The notes under the pieces: model-generated
What the model was told of the DNA's origin: nothing
Database searches by the model: none
What the model saw: only the letters and a program-made list of their open reading frames with translations
Part shown: in pieces, positions 50,801 through 60,261 of the stretch
Layout of the letters: each line of letters starts with the position of its first letter
How positions within the stretch are numbered: the first letter of the stretch is position 1
NCBI GenBank assembly: GCA_016868895.1
Contig: VGFK01000002.1
Location: forward strand, 186,001-250,000
Direction of reading: 5' to 3'
Length of the DNA stretch: 64,000 bases
From: Bacteroidota bacterium
GTDB taxonomy: Bacteria > Bacteroidota > Bacteroidia > Chitinophagales > Chitinophagaceae
Program-made: the position numbers and the translations under genes

Positions 50801-52372
50801 AAACAGTTGTTTGAAATAACTGCTGAGGTGTTGGGGTTGATCACTGAGAATGGCCAGCGGAATATCCGTACCCATAGAACCTACGGGTTCTTTTCCATCC
50901 AATGCCATGGGCCCGATGATCGACTCAAGATCTTCAGTAGAATAGCCAAACGACTTCTGATACTTGAATACTTGATCGTGTTCCAGATGCGTGAACGCTA
51001 CGCGGGGCTCCGGCAATTCATTGAGCCGAATTTTGTATTTATTCAGCCATTCTCCATACGGTTTTTGACTGCAGATCTGGTCTTTTAATTCGTTGTCGCT
51101 GATGATGCGGCCTTCTTCCATGTTCACGACAAACATCTTTCCGGGTTGAAGCCGACCTTTCTCAATGATCATGGAAGGATCAACCGGAAGTACTCCCGTC
51201 TCTGAAGCCATGATGACTCGATCATCCGAGGTCACGCAATAACGGGAGGGGCGCAATCCATTTCGATCGAGTGTGGCACCAATTATTTTTCCGTCGGTAA
51301 ATGAAATGGAAGCAGGTCCATCCCAGGGTTCCATGATCGAGGCATGAAACTCATAAAACGATTTTTTAATAGGATCCATTTGCTCATCTCCATCCCATGC
51401 TTCTGGAATCAACATCATCATCACATGCGGCAAGGATCGCCCGGTCATCGTGAGGAGCTCAATCATGTTATCCAGACTTGCAGAGTCACTTTGACTGCCA
51501 CCGATCAGCGGAAGCAAGATCTCCATTTCTTTTGTCGTGAAATAAGGAGAGGTGTAACCGCGTTCATTTGTCTTGATCCAATTCAGATTACCCTGAAGTG
51601 TATTGATTTCTCCGTTGTGGGCGAGGTACCGAAACGGCTGTGCCAACTTCCAGGAAGGAAATGTATTGGTAGCGAATCGGGAGTGCACCAGTCCCAATGC
51701 ACTGACCATCTTTTTATTGCTAAGATCGGGGTAATAGTTGCGAACCTGCAGGCTGGTCAACTGACCTTTGTACACGACAACCTTGTACGAGAGTGACGCA
51801 ATATAAAATCCAATTGCATCTTTTTTAACGGTGTTGTTGATCAGGTGGCTGGAATAGTTTCGGAGGACAAACAACTTTCGCTCAAATCCCATCGCATCCG
51901 TAACATGATCAGGACACGCAACAAACACCTGCTCAATTTCTGGCTCAACAGATCGTGCAGTAAAACCAATGCCATCGGGGTTGACGGGAACTTTCCTCCA
52001 TGCCAATATTTCCAACCCAAGTTCTTCTGCAGCATGAACAAATAACTCACGGCACTCTTCACGTGAACGAACATCCTTTGGGAAAAAAACAACCCCAACC
52101 CCATATTTACCAAACGCCGGCAAATGCACGCCCAATTTCAGGCACTCGTCAAAAAAGAAGGCATGCGGTGTTTGTATCAATATGCCTGCACCATCTCCCG
52201 TATTGCTCTCGCACCCACAGGCGCCCCGGTGTTCCATGTTCTCCAATACGGTGAGGGCATCGGAAATGATCTGATGGCTTTTGTTGCCTTTGATATTGGC
52301 AACAAAGCCAATGCCACATGCATCGTGCTCGAATTCCGGACGGTACAAACCTCTGTTACTTGTCATAAACAA
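47846..52372 (-). CDS. gltB: Glutamate synthase, large subunit
   Basis: A 1508-residue enzyme that transfers the glutamine amide to 2-oxoglutarate to make glutamate. The class II amidotransferase domain begins with the nucleophile Cys19 in HDACGIGFVA, exposed by removal of a short propeptide. A central domain follows, then the FMN-binding barrel (VKLVSKAGVGTIAAGVAKA, ISGHDGGTGASP), a Fe-S site (CILMRKCHLNTCPVGVA) and the C-terminal GXGXG beta-helix. The start may be ATG at 52366 rather than 52372 (two Met codons). Together with gltD it forms GOGAT. Confidence 0.96.
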   Translation of the reverse strand: MFMTSNRGLYRPEFEHDACGIGFVANIKGNKSHQIISDALTVLENMEHRGACGCESNTGDGAGILIQTPHAFFFDECLKLGVHLPAFGKYGVGVVFFPKDVRSREECRELFVHAAEELGLEILAWRKVPVNPDGIGFTARSVEPEIEQVFVACPDHVTDAMGFERKLFVLRNYSSHLINNTVKKDAIGFYIASLSYKVVVYKGQLTSLQVRNYYPDLSNKKMVSALGLVHSRFATNTFPSWKLAQPFRYLAHNGEINTLQGNLNWIKTNERGYTSPYFTTKEMEILLPLIGGSQSDSASLDNMIELLTMTGRSLPHVMMMLIPEAWDGDEQMDPIKKSFYEFHASIMEPWDGPASISFTDGKIIGATLDRNGLRPSRYCVTSDDRVIMASETGVLPVDPSMIIEKGRLQPGKMFVVNMEEGRIISDNELKDQICSQKPYGEWLNKYKIRLNELPEPRVAFTHLEHDQVFKYQKSFGYSTEDLESIIGPMALDGKEPVGSMGTDIPLAILSDQPQHLSSYFKQLFAQVTNPPIDPIRERLVMSLATFVGNNGNMLIEDPLSCHTVALKHPVLTNHDLEKIRSIDTGIFQAKTLQCYFRADGSAGALKKALDRICRYAVDAVEDGFEVLILQDRAIDSDHAPIPSLLSTSAIHHHLIRKGYRGKVGIIVEAGDVWEVHHFACLIGFGATAINPYLALSSIRDMKLSGKIDTELEVEKLKKNYIKAVNDGLLKVFSKMGISTLQSYQGAQIFEIIGLNNDVVDKYFTGAVSRIQGMGLDEIAREALAKHMRGFSRKSLPVDRLPVGGIFQWKRKGEFHLFNPQTIHLLQHSTRTGDYGLFKKYSKLVNEQSEKACTLRSLFEFNPSRSAIPLEEVEPAETIYKRFATGAMSFGSISWEAHTTLAIAMNRLGAKSNTGEGGEDEVRYTPLPNGDSMRSSIKQVASARFGVTSQYLTEADELQIKMAQGAKPGEGGQLPGHKVDDWIGRVRHSTPGVGLISPPPHHDIYSIEDLAQLIFDLKNANRRARISVKLVSKAGVGTIAAGVAKAKADVVLISGHDGGTGASPVSSIRHAGLPWELGLAEAQQTLVRNKLRGRVVLQADGQMKTGRDIAIATLLGAEEWGVATAALVVEGCILMRKCHLNTCPVGVATQDPELRKRFNGAAEYVVNFIQFLTAELREIMASMGYRTIEEMVGQAEALKMREGITHWKYAKLDLSPVLYKEPSDPFTAVHKIEEQDHGIADVLDWKLLKEATPALESGHTVQIESQIKNTDRSTGTILSNEITRKYGALGLPKGCIHIKFNGTAGQSFGAFNTHGILLELEGDANDYFGKGLSGAKMIVYPDKESVFTPEENIIIGNVAFYGATSGKAFIRGKAGERFSVRNSGATAVVEGVGDHGCEYMTGGTVLILGKVGRNFAAGMSGGIAYVYDVHGRLNEQCNTEMVDLDPIDESDVTVLCSLLHEHAQLTKSHIAQFILSDLDAQKQHFVKVFPRDYKKVLQSKQLSTAAVIK

Positions 52373-52518
52373 GACAATTTTTGAAAATATTCAATAAAAT
52401 TCCTGTTATTAGGAAAAAATTCTAAAGTAATGGCAGGCACTCGCTTGAAAGTACAAAAGATTGACGATTTAACGATTAAAATCGCCAAAAAATAACTCCA
52501 AAGTTTTCAACCTTATGG

Positions 52519-55398
52519 TTATTCAGCATAGCTGCTTACCGGCTCGCAGGTGCAGACCAGATTTCGATCACCGTAGGTGTTGTTTACCCGGGCCACGCTG
52601 GGCCAGAATTTAGTGTTACGCAAGTAATCGATGGGAAATGCTGCTTCTTCTCGGGTATAGGGTCGATCCCACTCTGAAGAACAAATACTTTTTTGTGTAT
52701 GAGGGGCTCTTTTGAGCAGGTTGTCTTTTTTGTCGACTTTCCCGGCTTCAATGGCGCTGATTTCCTTTCGAATGGAAATTAGTGCATCGCAGAAGCGGTC
52801 CAATTCTCCTTTGTCCTCGCTTTCAGTTGGTTCGATCATGATGGTCCCTGCTACTGGAAAGCTCATGGTTGGAGCATGAAATCCATAGTCCATCAATCGT
52901 TTGGCCACATCTTCTGCTTCGATGTCTGCTGACTTTTTGAATGGGCGCAGATCGACTATGAATTCATGTGCGCACGTATTGTTGACGCCCAAGTAGAGGA
53001 TATCGTAATGTCCCTGCAACCGGGCTCTCATGTAGTTGGCATTGAGAATAGCGTATTCAGTGGCAGAAGTGAGTCCATTGCTGCCAAGCATGCGGATATA
53101 CGCATAGCTGATTAGTAAAATGCTTGCGCTGCCAAATGGTGCAGCACTGACAGCAGTATTTCCCTTTGTAGGGTCCAGCGCTTCGTTATTCAAATGCGTA
53201 TGTCCCGGTAAAAAAGGTGCCAGATGTGCTTTCACGCAAATGGGTCCCATGCCCGGACCCCCTCCACCATGGGGGATCGCAAAAGTTTTGTGCAAATTCA
53301 AGTGACATACGTCAGCACCAATCAACCCCGGTGCAGTCAATCCCACTTGTGCATTCATGTTGGCGCCATCCATGTATACTTGTCCTCCGTACTGATGAAT
53401 AACATCGGTGATTTCATTTACCGTTTCTTCATACACACCATACGTACTGGGATAGGTAATCATGATACCGGCCAATGCACCTCTGTGCTGCAGGGCTTTT
53501 TCTTTCAGGTCCTCAAGGTCGATGTATCCATTTTCCAGGGCTTTGACCACCACAACTTTCATGCCTGCCATAACCGCTGAAGCAGGATTGGTTCCATGTG
53601 CAGAAATAGGGATGAGCATGATGGTGCGGTGATGATCTCCTCTCGCTTGATGGTAGCGTCTGATGGCAAGCAGTCCTGCGTATTCGCCCTGCGCTCCGCT
53701 GTTGGGTTGAAGGCTGCAGGCATCAAATTGAGTGACGGAACAGAGGTAGGCAGAAAGTTGATCAATAATATACTGGTAACCTTTTGTTTGAGAAGCAGGC
53801 GCAAATGGATGAATGCTGTTCCAGCAAGGCCAGCTCAATGGCATCATTTCAGAGGCAGCATTGAGTTTCATGGTACAGCTTCCCAGTGAAATCATCGAAG
53901 TATTCAAGGAGAGGTCTTTATTCTCCAGCATTTTAATGTACCGCATCATCTTGCTTTCGCTGTGATAGGAGTTGAATACAGCTTGCTGCAGATAAGGAGT
54001 GGTTCGGGTGAGTGCGGTGGGAATATGGGAGAGGTAGGCGTCATCTTCAATTTCAAGCGCAGCAGTGGATGATTCATTGAAGCACCGCAAGATATCCAAC
54101 ACATCACTCACTGTTGTTGTTTCATCCAGGCTGATGCCAATGGTAGTGGAATTGATTTTACGGAAATTAATATTTCTTTTTTCAGCACGCTCGATGATTG
54201 CCATCGCTTGATCGGTTTCGATTGCGAGCGTATCCACGTATGCGGCACTGACTACCTTCCAGTTGGTTTGCTTCAGCGCTTCTGCCAATTTGCTCGTCAA
54301 CAATGAAGTGCGTGTAGCAATCTGTTTGAGCCCTGCAGGTCCATGGTACACTGCATACATCGCAGCCATGTTGGCCAACAATGCCTGTGCAGTGCAAATA
54401 TTGGAAGTTGCTTTTTCGCGTTTGATGTGTTGTTCACGAGTTTGAAGTGCCATCCTCAACGCCCTTTTGCCGTCGGCATCGATGCTGATACCGATGATTC
54501 TTCCTGGCATGTTGCGTTTGAACTCGTCTTTGGCTGCAAAAAATGCGGCATGTGGACCACCGTATCCAAGGGGTACACCGAACCGTTGCGCAGAACCGCA
54601 TGCTACATCAGCGCCCAGCTCACCGGGAGGAGTGAGTAAGGTGAGTGCAAGCAGATCGCTGGTCATGACCACATACCCACCAATTGCATGAACCTGCTCA
54701 ATGAAGGAGCGAGGATCGGTCAATGCGCCCATGTTATTTGGATATTGCACAAGAGCGCCGAAATAGGTTCCGTCCAATGTTACTTCGGACATATCCCCGC
54801 TGATGATTTCTATACCTATGGGTAGTGCCCGCGTGATGAGCAAATCAAGCGTTTGAGGAAAGCAGTGACGGTCGACAAAAAACTTATTGCGTTCAATGTG
54901 GTCTTGACGGTTGAGCGCATTGAAGAACATGGTCATGGCCTCTGCAGCGGCAGTTGCTTCATCCAGCAATGACGCATTCGCAATGGGGAGTCCTGTTAGT
55001 TCACAGACCATTGTTTGAAAATTCAGCAAGCTCTCCAAACGTCCTTGTGCAATCTCTGCCTGATAAGGGGTGTATTGTGTATACCATCCCGGGTTCTCAA
55101 ATATATTTCTCAGTATCACACTCGGTGTGTGCGTGCCGTAATATCCCTGGCCAATATAATTTTTTGCAACAGTATTCATCGCCCCAATTTCTTGAACATG
55201 TTGCAGGTAAGCAGCCTCTGAAATCGGAGAAGGGATGGTAAGGGCAGTATTCATTTTGATGGACTGCGGTACCGTTTTTTCAACCAATTCGTTAAGTGAG
55301 CGAACTCTAATCGTGTCGAGCATTTCATTGAGTTCGCGCTCACTTGGACCAATGTGTCGACCTCTGAATTCATTATCCTGTTGCTCCAAAAGATTCAT
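52519..55398 (-). CDS. gcvP: Glycine dehydrogenase (decarboxylating), P protein
   Basis: A 959-residue PLP enzyme of the glycine cleavage system. It decarboxylates glycine and passes the aminomethyl group to the lipoyl H protein. The PLP lysine is Lys704 in HLNLHKTF, followed by AIPHGGGGPGMGP. The N-terminal half keeps GYYGTHTPSVILRNI, YTPYQAEIAQGRLE and FQTMVCELTGLPIANASLLDE-like stretches of the P-protein fold. The single long polypeptide is the fused gcvPA/gcvPB form. gcvT and gcvH are not in the window. It precedes gltB by 146 bp on the same strand. Confidence 0.96.
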   Translation of the reverse strand: MNLLEQQDNEFRGRHIGPSERELNEMLDTIRVRSLNELVEKTVPQSIKMNTALTIPSPISEAAYLQHVQEIGAMNTVAKNYIGQGYYGTHTPSVILRNIFENPGWYTQYTPYQAEIAQGRLESLLNFQTMVCELTGLPIANASLLDEATAAAEAMTMFFNALNRQDHIERNKFFVDRHCFPQTLDLLITRALPIGIEIISGDMSEVTLDGTYFGALVQYPNNMGALTDPRSFIEQVHAIGGYVVMTSDLLALTLLTPPGELGADVACGSAQRFGVPLGYGGPHAAFFAAKDEFKRNMPGRIIGISIDADGKRALRMALQTREQHIKREKATSNICTAQALLANMAAMYAVYHGPAGLKQIATRTSLLTSKLAEALKQTNWKVVSAAYVDTLAIETDQAMAIIERAEKRNINFRKINSTTIGISLDETTTVSDVLDILRCFNESSTAALEIEDDAYLSHIPTALTRTTPYLQQAVFNSYHSESKMMRYIKMLENKDLSLNTSMISLGSCTMKLNAASEMMPLSWPCWNSIHPFAPASQTKGYQYIIDQLSAYLCSVTQFDACSLQPNSGAQGEYAGLLAIRRYHQARGDHHRTIMLIPISAHGTNPASAVMAGMKVVVVKALENGYIDLEDLKEKALQHRGALAGIMITYPSTYGVYEETVNEITDVIHQYGGQVYMDGANMNAQVGLTAPGLIGADVCHLNLHKTFAIPHGGGGPGMGPICVKAHLAPFLPGHTHLNNEALDPTKGNTAVSAAPFGSASILLISYAYIRMLGSNGLTSATEYAILNANYMRARLQGHYDILYLGVNNTCAHEFIVDLRPFKKSADIEAEDVAKRLMDYGFHAPTMSFPVAGTIMIEPTESEDKGELDRFCDALISIRKEISAIEAGKVDKKDNLLKRAPHTQKSICSSEWDRPYTREEAAFPIDYLRNTKFWPSVARVNNTYGDRNLVCTCEPVSSYAE

Positions 55399-55449
55399 GC
55401 GTTACGGTTTTGAATGAAGACCCTGTCCATCAGGGATCAAATAGGACTG

Positions 55450-55457
55450 CAAATCTA
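55450..55457 (-). promoter_or_regulatory. -7 element upstream of gcvP
   Basis: TAGATTTG on the minus strand, an exact TAnnTTTG, 51 nt before the gcvP ATG. No TTG is found about 19 nt upstream. Confidence 0.4.
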
Positions 55458-55560
55458 CTTTGTTGGCCCGATTATTTGTAGATTTTGTCGATGCTGGCAG
55501 CCGATTGTGGATTAATTGGTGAAACAACTTCATATTGAAACATCAAGTAATTTTACCGAT

Positions 55561-56049
55561 ATGAAAAGGGAGCTGGAAAACAATTGGGAAAAGCGATCCG
55601 AAGAGCGTTCCAAAACCTATGCGCGGTACCTGAAAAAAGTAGATGCTTCCCGGGCGATTCGATCGCTTCCCGCGCTTCACGATGCCGCATTTGAGCATGT
55701 GGATTGCCTTGCGTGCGGCAATTGCTGCAAAGGGTATTCACCCCGGTTCAAAACTCCGGACATCAAACGCATCAGTCGGTTGCTCAACCTAAAAGAAAGT
55801 GATTTTATCCATCAGTACCTGCGTTTGGATGAAGAGGGGGATTATGTCGCTCATACCACTCCCTGTCCCTTCCTTGGCAAAGACAATCAGTGTTCAATCT
55901 ATGATGACCGACCATCCGATTGCGCCCGGTTTCCGTATACCGATGAAGATGTATTTGTTAAACGGCCATCCATCACACTGAAAAACGTCAGTTTTTGTCC
56001 CGCCGCCTACCTGGTTATAGAAAACCTCATGGAGCAACTGCCTGCATGA
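55561..56049 (+). CDS. YkgJ-family cysteine-cluster protein (copy 2)
   Basis: A 162-residue cytosolic protein. The family motif C49-x2-C52-x2-C55-C56 is followed by TPCPFLGKDNQCSIYDDRPSDCARFP and a C-terminal CPAAY. The layout is that of the gene at 108-605, with which it shares the overall order of cysteines though little else. The frame is open upstream with TTG/GTG codons from 55516, but the ATG at 55561 follows a TAATTTTA element and gives a charged start typical of the family. The metal bound and the function are unknown. Its stop is one base from the convergent MFS gene. Confidence 0.85.
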   Translation: MKRELENNWEKRSEERSKTYARYLKKVDASRAIRSLPALHDAAFEHVDCLACGNCCKGYSPRFKTPDIKRISRLLNLKESDFIHQYLRLDEEGDYVAHTTPCPFLGKDNQCSIYDDRPSDCARFPYTDEDVFVKRPSITLKNVSFCPAAYLVIENLMEQLPA

Positions 56050-56050
56050 T

Positions 56051-57295
56051 TCAATAGTTCACTGTTCGAATTCTGGGGACTTTGAACCAGGTGAATGCCA
56101 CAATTGAGACGGTCATCAATCCACCCAATACTACGGAAGGGACTACCCCCAATATACGGGCTGCAAATCCGCTTTCAAAGGCACCCAGCTCATTGGAAGA
56201 AATAATGAAAATGCTGTTGAGCGCTGATACGCGGCCCTTCATTTCATCCGGAGTTTTCAATTGTAAAATAGTGGAGCGAACAATGACGCTGATCCCGTCC
56301 AGTATGCCGGATACCATCAAGATCGCAAACGATAGCCAGAACGTTTCAGAAAGACCAAACAGGGTCATGCACAGACCAAACCCGCCCACACACAGCAACA
56401 TGGTTCGACCCTGATTTTTTTTCATAGGAACCACATTCATGGTCAACAGCACTAAAATCGCCCCCAATCCCGGTGCTGCCCTTAAAATACCCAATCCCTC
56501 CGGACCTGCACCCAGGATAACATCCGAAAAATAAGGGAGCAGGGCAGTGGCTCCGCCAAAAAACACGGCAAACAGGTCCAGGCTGAGCACCCCCAGTATT
56601 TCTTTAGTGTTCCAAACAAAACGAAAACCCTTTTGGATGCTCTGCAACATCGGCTCTCGCTCCATGCCTCCGACTGGCGGCTTGGGGGAAATGAAAAATA
56701 ATACACATACCGATGCCGTCAGCATGGCAATCATGACACCAAAGGCAAAAGTGATTCCCGCTTCTCCATACAGCAAACCTCCAATAGCAGGGCCGCTGAC
56801 GGCAGCAATTTGCCAGGAACTGCTGTGCCAGGTGATGGCATTGGGCAAGTGTTCTTTCGGTACCAGCGCACTAACCAGCGCAAATGATGCAGGACCACTG
56901 AATGCCCGAGCAATTCCAGTCAGAAAAGCGATGCAATAGATGCTGATCAGCACAATGGAACGGTCGAATGTTTCCAGTGCATGTTTACTGGTGATGTAGG
57001 TAAAAAGAACGGTCAATACAAGATTGCCTGCAATACTGAGGTGCAGTAATTTTTTTTTGTCGGTTCGATCAATGATGTATCCTGAATAAATCGCCATCGC
57101 AACTGCCGGAACAAATTCCACCAGTCCGATCAGGCCGATGCTGAAGGGATCACGGGTGATGGCAAACACTTCCCATCCAATCAACGTGGCCTGCATGGTC
57201 AGCACCAGTATGAAAAAAAAGCGCGCAATGATGTACAACCGGAATTCAGAAAATTGCAATGCACTGAGGCTTTTGTGCTGAAGCAGATGCGCCAT
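56051..57295 (-). CDS. MFS transporter
   Basis: A 414-residue integral membrane protein with 12 predicted helices. The A-motif-like loop between helices 2 and 3 reads GYIIDRTDKKKLL; a corresponding repeat at helix 8/9 is weak. It resembles enterobactin-exporter-like or DHA-type members with the N-terminal FRLYIIARFFFILVLTMQA. The substrate cannot be assigned. The start MAHLLQHKSLSALQF is a good cytoplasmic N-terminus. GAACTTTG (one mismatch to -7) ends 4 nt upstream. Confidence 0.88.
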   Translation of the reverse strand: MAHLLQHKSLSALQFSEFRLYIIARFFFILVLTMQATLIGWEVFAITRDPFSIGLIGLVEFVPAVAMAIYSGYIIDRTDKKKLLHLSIAGNLVLTVLFTYITSKHALETFDRSIVLISIYCIAFLTGIARAFSGPASFALVSALVPKEHLPNAITWHSSSWQIAAVSGPAIGGLLYGEAGITFAFGVMIAMLTASVCVLFFISPKPPVGGMEREPMLQSIQKGFRFVWNTKEILGVLSLDLFAVFFGGATALLPYFSDVILGAGPEGLGILRAAPGLGAILVLLTMNVVPMKKNQGRTMLLCVGGFGLCMTLFGLSETFWLSFAILMVSGILDGISVIVRSTILQLKTPDEMKGRVSALNSIFIISSNELGAFESGFAARILGVVPSVVLGGLMTVSIVAFTWFKVPRIRTVNY

Positions 57296-57328
57296 TGCAC
57301 AAAGTTCGCATTTTGTTGCACATGCTGG

Positions 57329-57964
57329 TTATGGAAACGTAAGATAATGTTGGCCTTCGGGGTACTCTTTGTTCAGGGCATCCAAAATGGTTTCTATGTG
57401 CAGTTCATTTCCTAAAAAATCGGCCTGACTGGCATCGACGTAAAGTGTTTTGACGTTATGCTGCTTGATATAATGGGTATACGTTTGCTGAATGTTGAAT
57501 AAGTAATCGTCTTTGATGTTTTGTTCAAAAGATCGGTTGCGCTTGCGAATATTTTCTTGCAGCGTTTGTACAGGGGCATGCAGGTAAATGAGTAAGTCGG
57601 GTTGCACCAATTGCTGATGAAGAATCTCAAACAACTTTTGATACAACCGAAACTCATCATCCGGTAAATTCACTTTTGCGAACAATAAACATTTGGTGAA
57701 CAGATAATCCGATATGGTCACGTGTTGAAACAAATCTTGTTGATTGACCAGGTTTTTCATTTGCTTAAATCGTTCCGCCATGAAGAATAACTCTACCGAA
57801 AATGCATACTGATCGGGGTTTTGGTAGAATTTCTCCAGAAAAGGATTTTCAGCAAATTCTTCCAAGACCAATCGGGCGTTGAGCGATTTCGACAGCAGAT
57901 GTGCAAGTGTTGTTTTTCCTGCGCCAATATTGCCCTCAATCGTGATGAATCGGTACTTACACAT
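57329..57964 (-). CDS. Deoxynucleoside kinase
   Basis: A 211-residue kinase of the dCK/dGK family that phosphorylates deoxynucleosides for salvage. The P-loop is EGNIGAGKTT. LVLEEFAENPFLEKFY supplies the conserved Glu, ISDYLFTKCLLFA has the catalytic-region Asp, and the LID region contains RKRNRSFEQ. The frame is open to 57985, but the ATG at 57964 starts the family N-terminus (CKYRFITIEGNIG). It overlaps the end of folK by 8 bp, a pairing known from Bacteroidota. Confidence 0.9.
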   Translation of the reverse strand: MCKYRFITIEGNIGAGKTTLAHLLSKSLNARLVLEEFAENPFLEKFYQNPDQYAFSVELFFMAERFKQMKNLVNQQDLFQHVTISDYLFTKCLLFAKVNLPDDEFRLYQKLFEILHQQLVQPDLLIYLHAPVQTLQENIRKRNRSFEQNIKDDYLFNIQQTYTHYIKQHNVKTLYVDASQADFLGNELHIETILDALNKEYPEGQHYLTFP

Positions 57965-58445
57965 CTCCAAATGTAGTGACTTCAAGTGTATCGGTGCAGC
58001 TGTGGAGCATTTCCTGGATGCTCAACTGATGTTTTGGGTCGATAAAATCCGGCGACAATTCATGGAGGGGAATCAGCACAAACTTTCTGTCCCGTATCCG
58101 GGGATGGGGAATTTCCAGTTCTTCGGTTTGATAGACACCCTGACCATAATATAATATGTCGATATCAATGATGCGGGCATCATTTTTGAGTCCTCTGACC
58201 CTGCCCATCTCCGTCTCAATGACCAACAGTGCTTTCAGTAATTCAGTGGGAGAGAGTACGGTATGGAGATGGAGTACCTGGTTGAGGAAATAAGGTTGAT
58301 CTGGCTTTCCCCACGGAGCTGTCTCGTAGAGCGCTGAGCACCGAAGTATCGTTCCACAATTTTTTTCAACGAGCGATTTTGCACGCGCAAGGTTTTCCTG
58401 CCGATTGCCCAAATTACCGCCTGTCAATAAAAATACCTCATTCAT
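57957..58445 (-). CDS. folK: HPPK: hydroxymethyldihydropterin pyrophosphokinase
   Basis: A 162-residue enzyme of folate synthesis that transfers pyrophosphate from ATP to 6-hydroxymethyl-dihydropterin. Motifs are LTGGNLGNRQENL, SALYETAPWG, the metal-binding DIDILYYG, and IPHPRIRDRKFVLIPLHEL. Length is normal. It is divergent from sppA and translationally overlaps the downstream deoxynucleoside kinase gene. Confidence 0.95.
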   Translation of the reverse strand: MNEVFLLTGGNLGNRQENLARAKSLVEKNCGTILRCSALYETAPWGKPDQPYFLNQVLHLHTVLSPTELLKALLVIETEMGRVRGLKNDARIIDIDILYYGQGVYQTEELEIPHPRIRDRKFVLIPLHELSPDFIDPKHQLSIQEMLHSCTDTLEVTTFGDV

Positions 58446-58506
58446 ATACCCAAGTCCACGATAGGGGGCTAAAGTTCTTTATTTTAGCATTCTAAATCAT
58501 CGGTAC

Positions 58507-60261
58507 GTGAAAGGATTTTTCAAAAGTTTTTTGGCGGGGCTTCTGGCCCTCATCGTTTTCTTTGGCGTATTGTTTTTTGCCACCATTGGCATTATTGGTG
58601 CACTCGCTTCTCAAGAACAGGTTGAACTAAAGCCCGAATCTGTCTTGGTGATTGATCTCTCAAAGCAGATGAACGACAAGAAAGTCGAAGATCCTTTTTC
58701 AGACTTATCCGGTGAAGAGGTCTACCCCGAGCTTTCTGCTGCAATCCAATTGATTGGCGAAGCGGCAAAAGACTCGATGATCAAGGGGGTATACCTCATT
58801 GCCAAAGACAATGCAAATGGTTTTGCTTCCTCCAACGAACTCAGGGAAGCGCTCTCTGCTTTCAAGTCCAGCAGAAAATTCATTTATGCTTATGGCGACT
58901 ACCTCTCTCAGCGCGCATACTCCGTTGCCAGTCTCGCCGATAAGGTGTATTGCCACCCCAAAGGAATTTTTGAATGGCAGGGCATGTCCGTCAAATTGGT
59001 GTTTTTCAGACGGATGCTCGATAAGCTGGAGATCAAGCCTCAAATTTTTTATGCCGGTAAGTTCAAAAGTGCGACTGAACCTTTTCGGGAGACAGCCATG
59101 ACGGATGCTAACCGTGAGCAGACCACCCAGTGGCTGAATGATATCTACTCACAGTTCCTGGAGCAGGTGGCACGTGACCGAAAATTGAATGCTGATTCGC
59201 TTCGGGCATGGGCAGATCGTTACGCATTGGATCGTCCTGAAAAAGCAGTTGCGGTGAAGTTACTGGACGGATTGCGCTACGACGATGAAGTCAAATCTGA
59301 AATCAGGAAAAAATTGGGAATAAGAGCTGCTGAAAAAATCAATTTCATCACATTGCCCAATTATGCCAAGGCGGTGACCTTAAATAAGCCTTTTTCAAAG
59401 AACAAGATTGCAGTGGTATATGCAGAAGGCGACATTGAGTATGGAAAGGGAATGCCGGAATCCATTGGTTCAGAAGAATACTTGTCCGTTTTGAGAACCA
59501 TCCGAAATGATGATGACATCAAGGCCGTTGTGCTGCGCGTCAATTCACCCGGAGGAAGCAGCTTGGCCAGCGAAATCATGTGGAGGGAACTCGAACTGAT
59601 GCGCCAACAGGGCAAGCGATTGGTGGTTTCCATGGGAAATGTGGCAGCCAGCGGCGGGTATTATATCGCCTGCAATGCAGACCGAATTTTAGTGCAACCC
59701 AATACCATAACCGGTTCCATTGGGGTGTTTTCAATTGTACCGGATCTTTCCGGTTTCATGAACAATAAACTTGGAATTACATTTGATCGGGTCAGTACAT
59801 CGACGTATGCCGATGCGCCTTCTTTAACCCGACCCATGCGGGAGGATGAAAAACGAATTGTTCAAGGGGAAGTCGATAGGATTTACCTTGATTTCAAACA
59901 ACGGGTGGCAGATGGCCGTAAGCGCGACATTGCCTATATCGATAGCATTGCTCAGGGGCGGGTCTGGACAGGCAAGAAAGCAATTGAAATTGGTCTGGCC
60001 GATGAAATCGGAGGGTTGGCAAAAGCCATTGAAGTTGCTGCAAAGCTGAGCAAGATGACCGATTATCGCATCAAAGAATATCCTGAACCCAAGTCGATTT
60101 TGGATTATGTGCTGCAGACTTATCCCACGGAATTTTCACGCACTCAACTCAAACGGGAGCTGGGAGAGGAGGAATATAAAATCATGGGACAGATTAAAAA
60201 ACTAAAAGACATGACCGGGGATGTCCGCACTGAACTGCCCTTTCGATACAATTATAAATGA
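58507..60261 (+). CDS. sppA: Signal peptide peptidase SppA, 67-kDa type
   Basis: A 584-residue membrane-anchored serine protease that degrades cleaved signal peptides. Residues 5-33 form the single transmembrane anchor. The Ser-Lys dyad is visible: Lys185 in YAGKFKSATEPFR and Ser382 in GNVAASGGYYIAC, in the two tandem S49 domains. RVNSPGGSSLASEIMWREL marks the second domain. The start is a GTG; no ATG lies at the membrane-anchor start. It is divergent from folK with 61 bp between starts, and its end overlaps the next gene by 4 bp. Confidence 0.93.
   Translation: MKGFFKSFLAGLLALIVFFGVLFFATIGIIGALASQEQVELKPESVLVIDLSKQMNDKKVEDPFSDLSGEEVYPELSAAIQLIGEAAKDSMIKGVYLIAKDNANGFASSNELREALSAFKSSRKFIYAYGDYLSQRAYSVASLADKVYCHPKGIFEWQGMSVKLVFFRRMLDKLEIKPQIFYAGKFKSATEPFRETAMTDANREQTTQWLNDIYSQFLEQVARDRKLNADSLRAWADRYALDRPEKAVAVKLLDGLRYDDEVKSEIRKKLGIRAAEKINFITLPNYAKAVTLNKPFSKNKIAVVYAEGDIEYGKGMPESIGSEEYLSVLRTIRNDDDIKAVVLRVNSPGGSSLASEIMWRELELMRQQGKRLVVSMGNVAASGGYYIACNADRILVQPNTITGSIGVFSIVPDLSGFMNNKLGITFDRVSTSTYADAPSLTRPMREDEKRIVQGEVDRIYLDFKQRVADGRKRDIAYIDSIAQGRVWTGKKAIEIGLADEIGGLAKAIEVAAKLSKMTDYRIKEYPEPKSILDYVLQTYPTEFSRTQLKRELGEEEYKIMGQIKKLKDMTGDVRTELPFRYNYK

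Noticed and set aside
52399-52425. TTCCT/AGGAA hairpin upstream of gltB
   Set aside because: Only a 5-bp stem in AT-rich sequence; within chance expectation.
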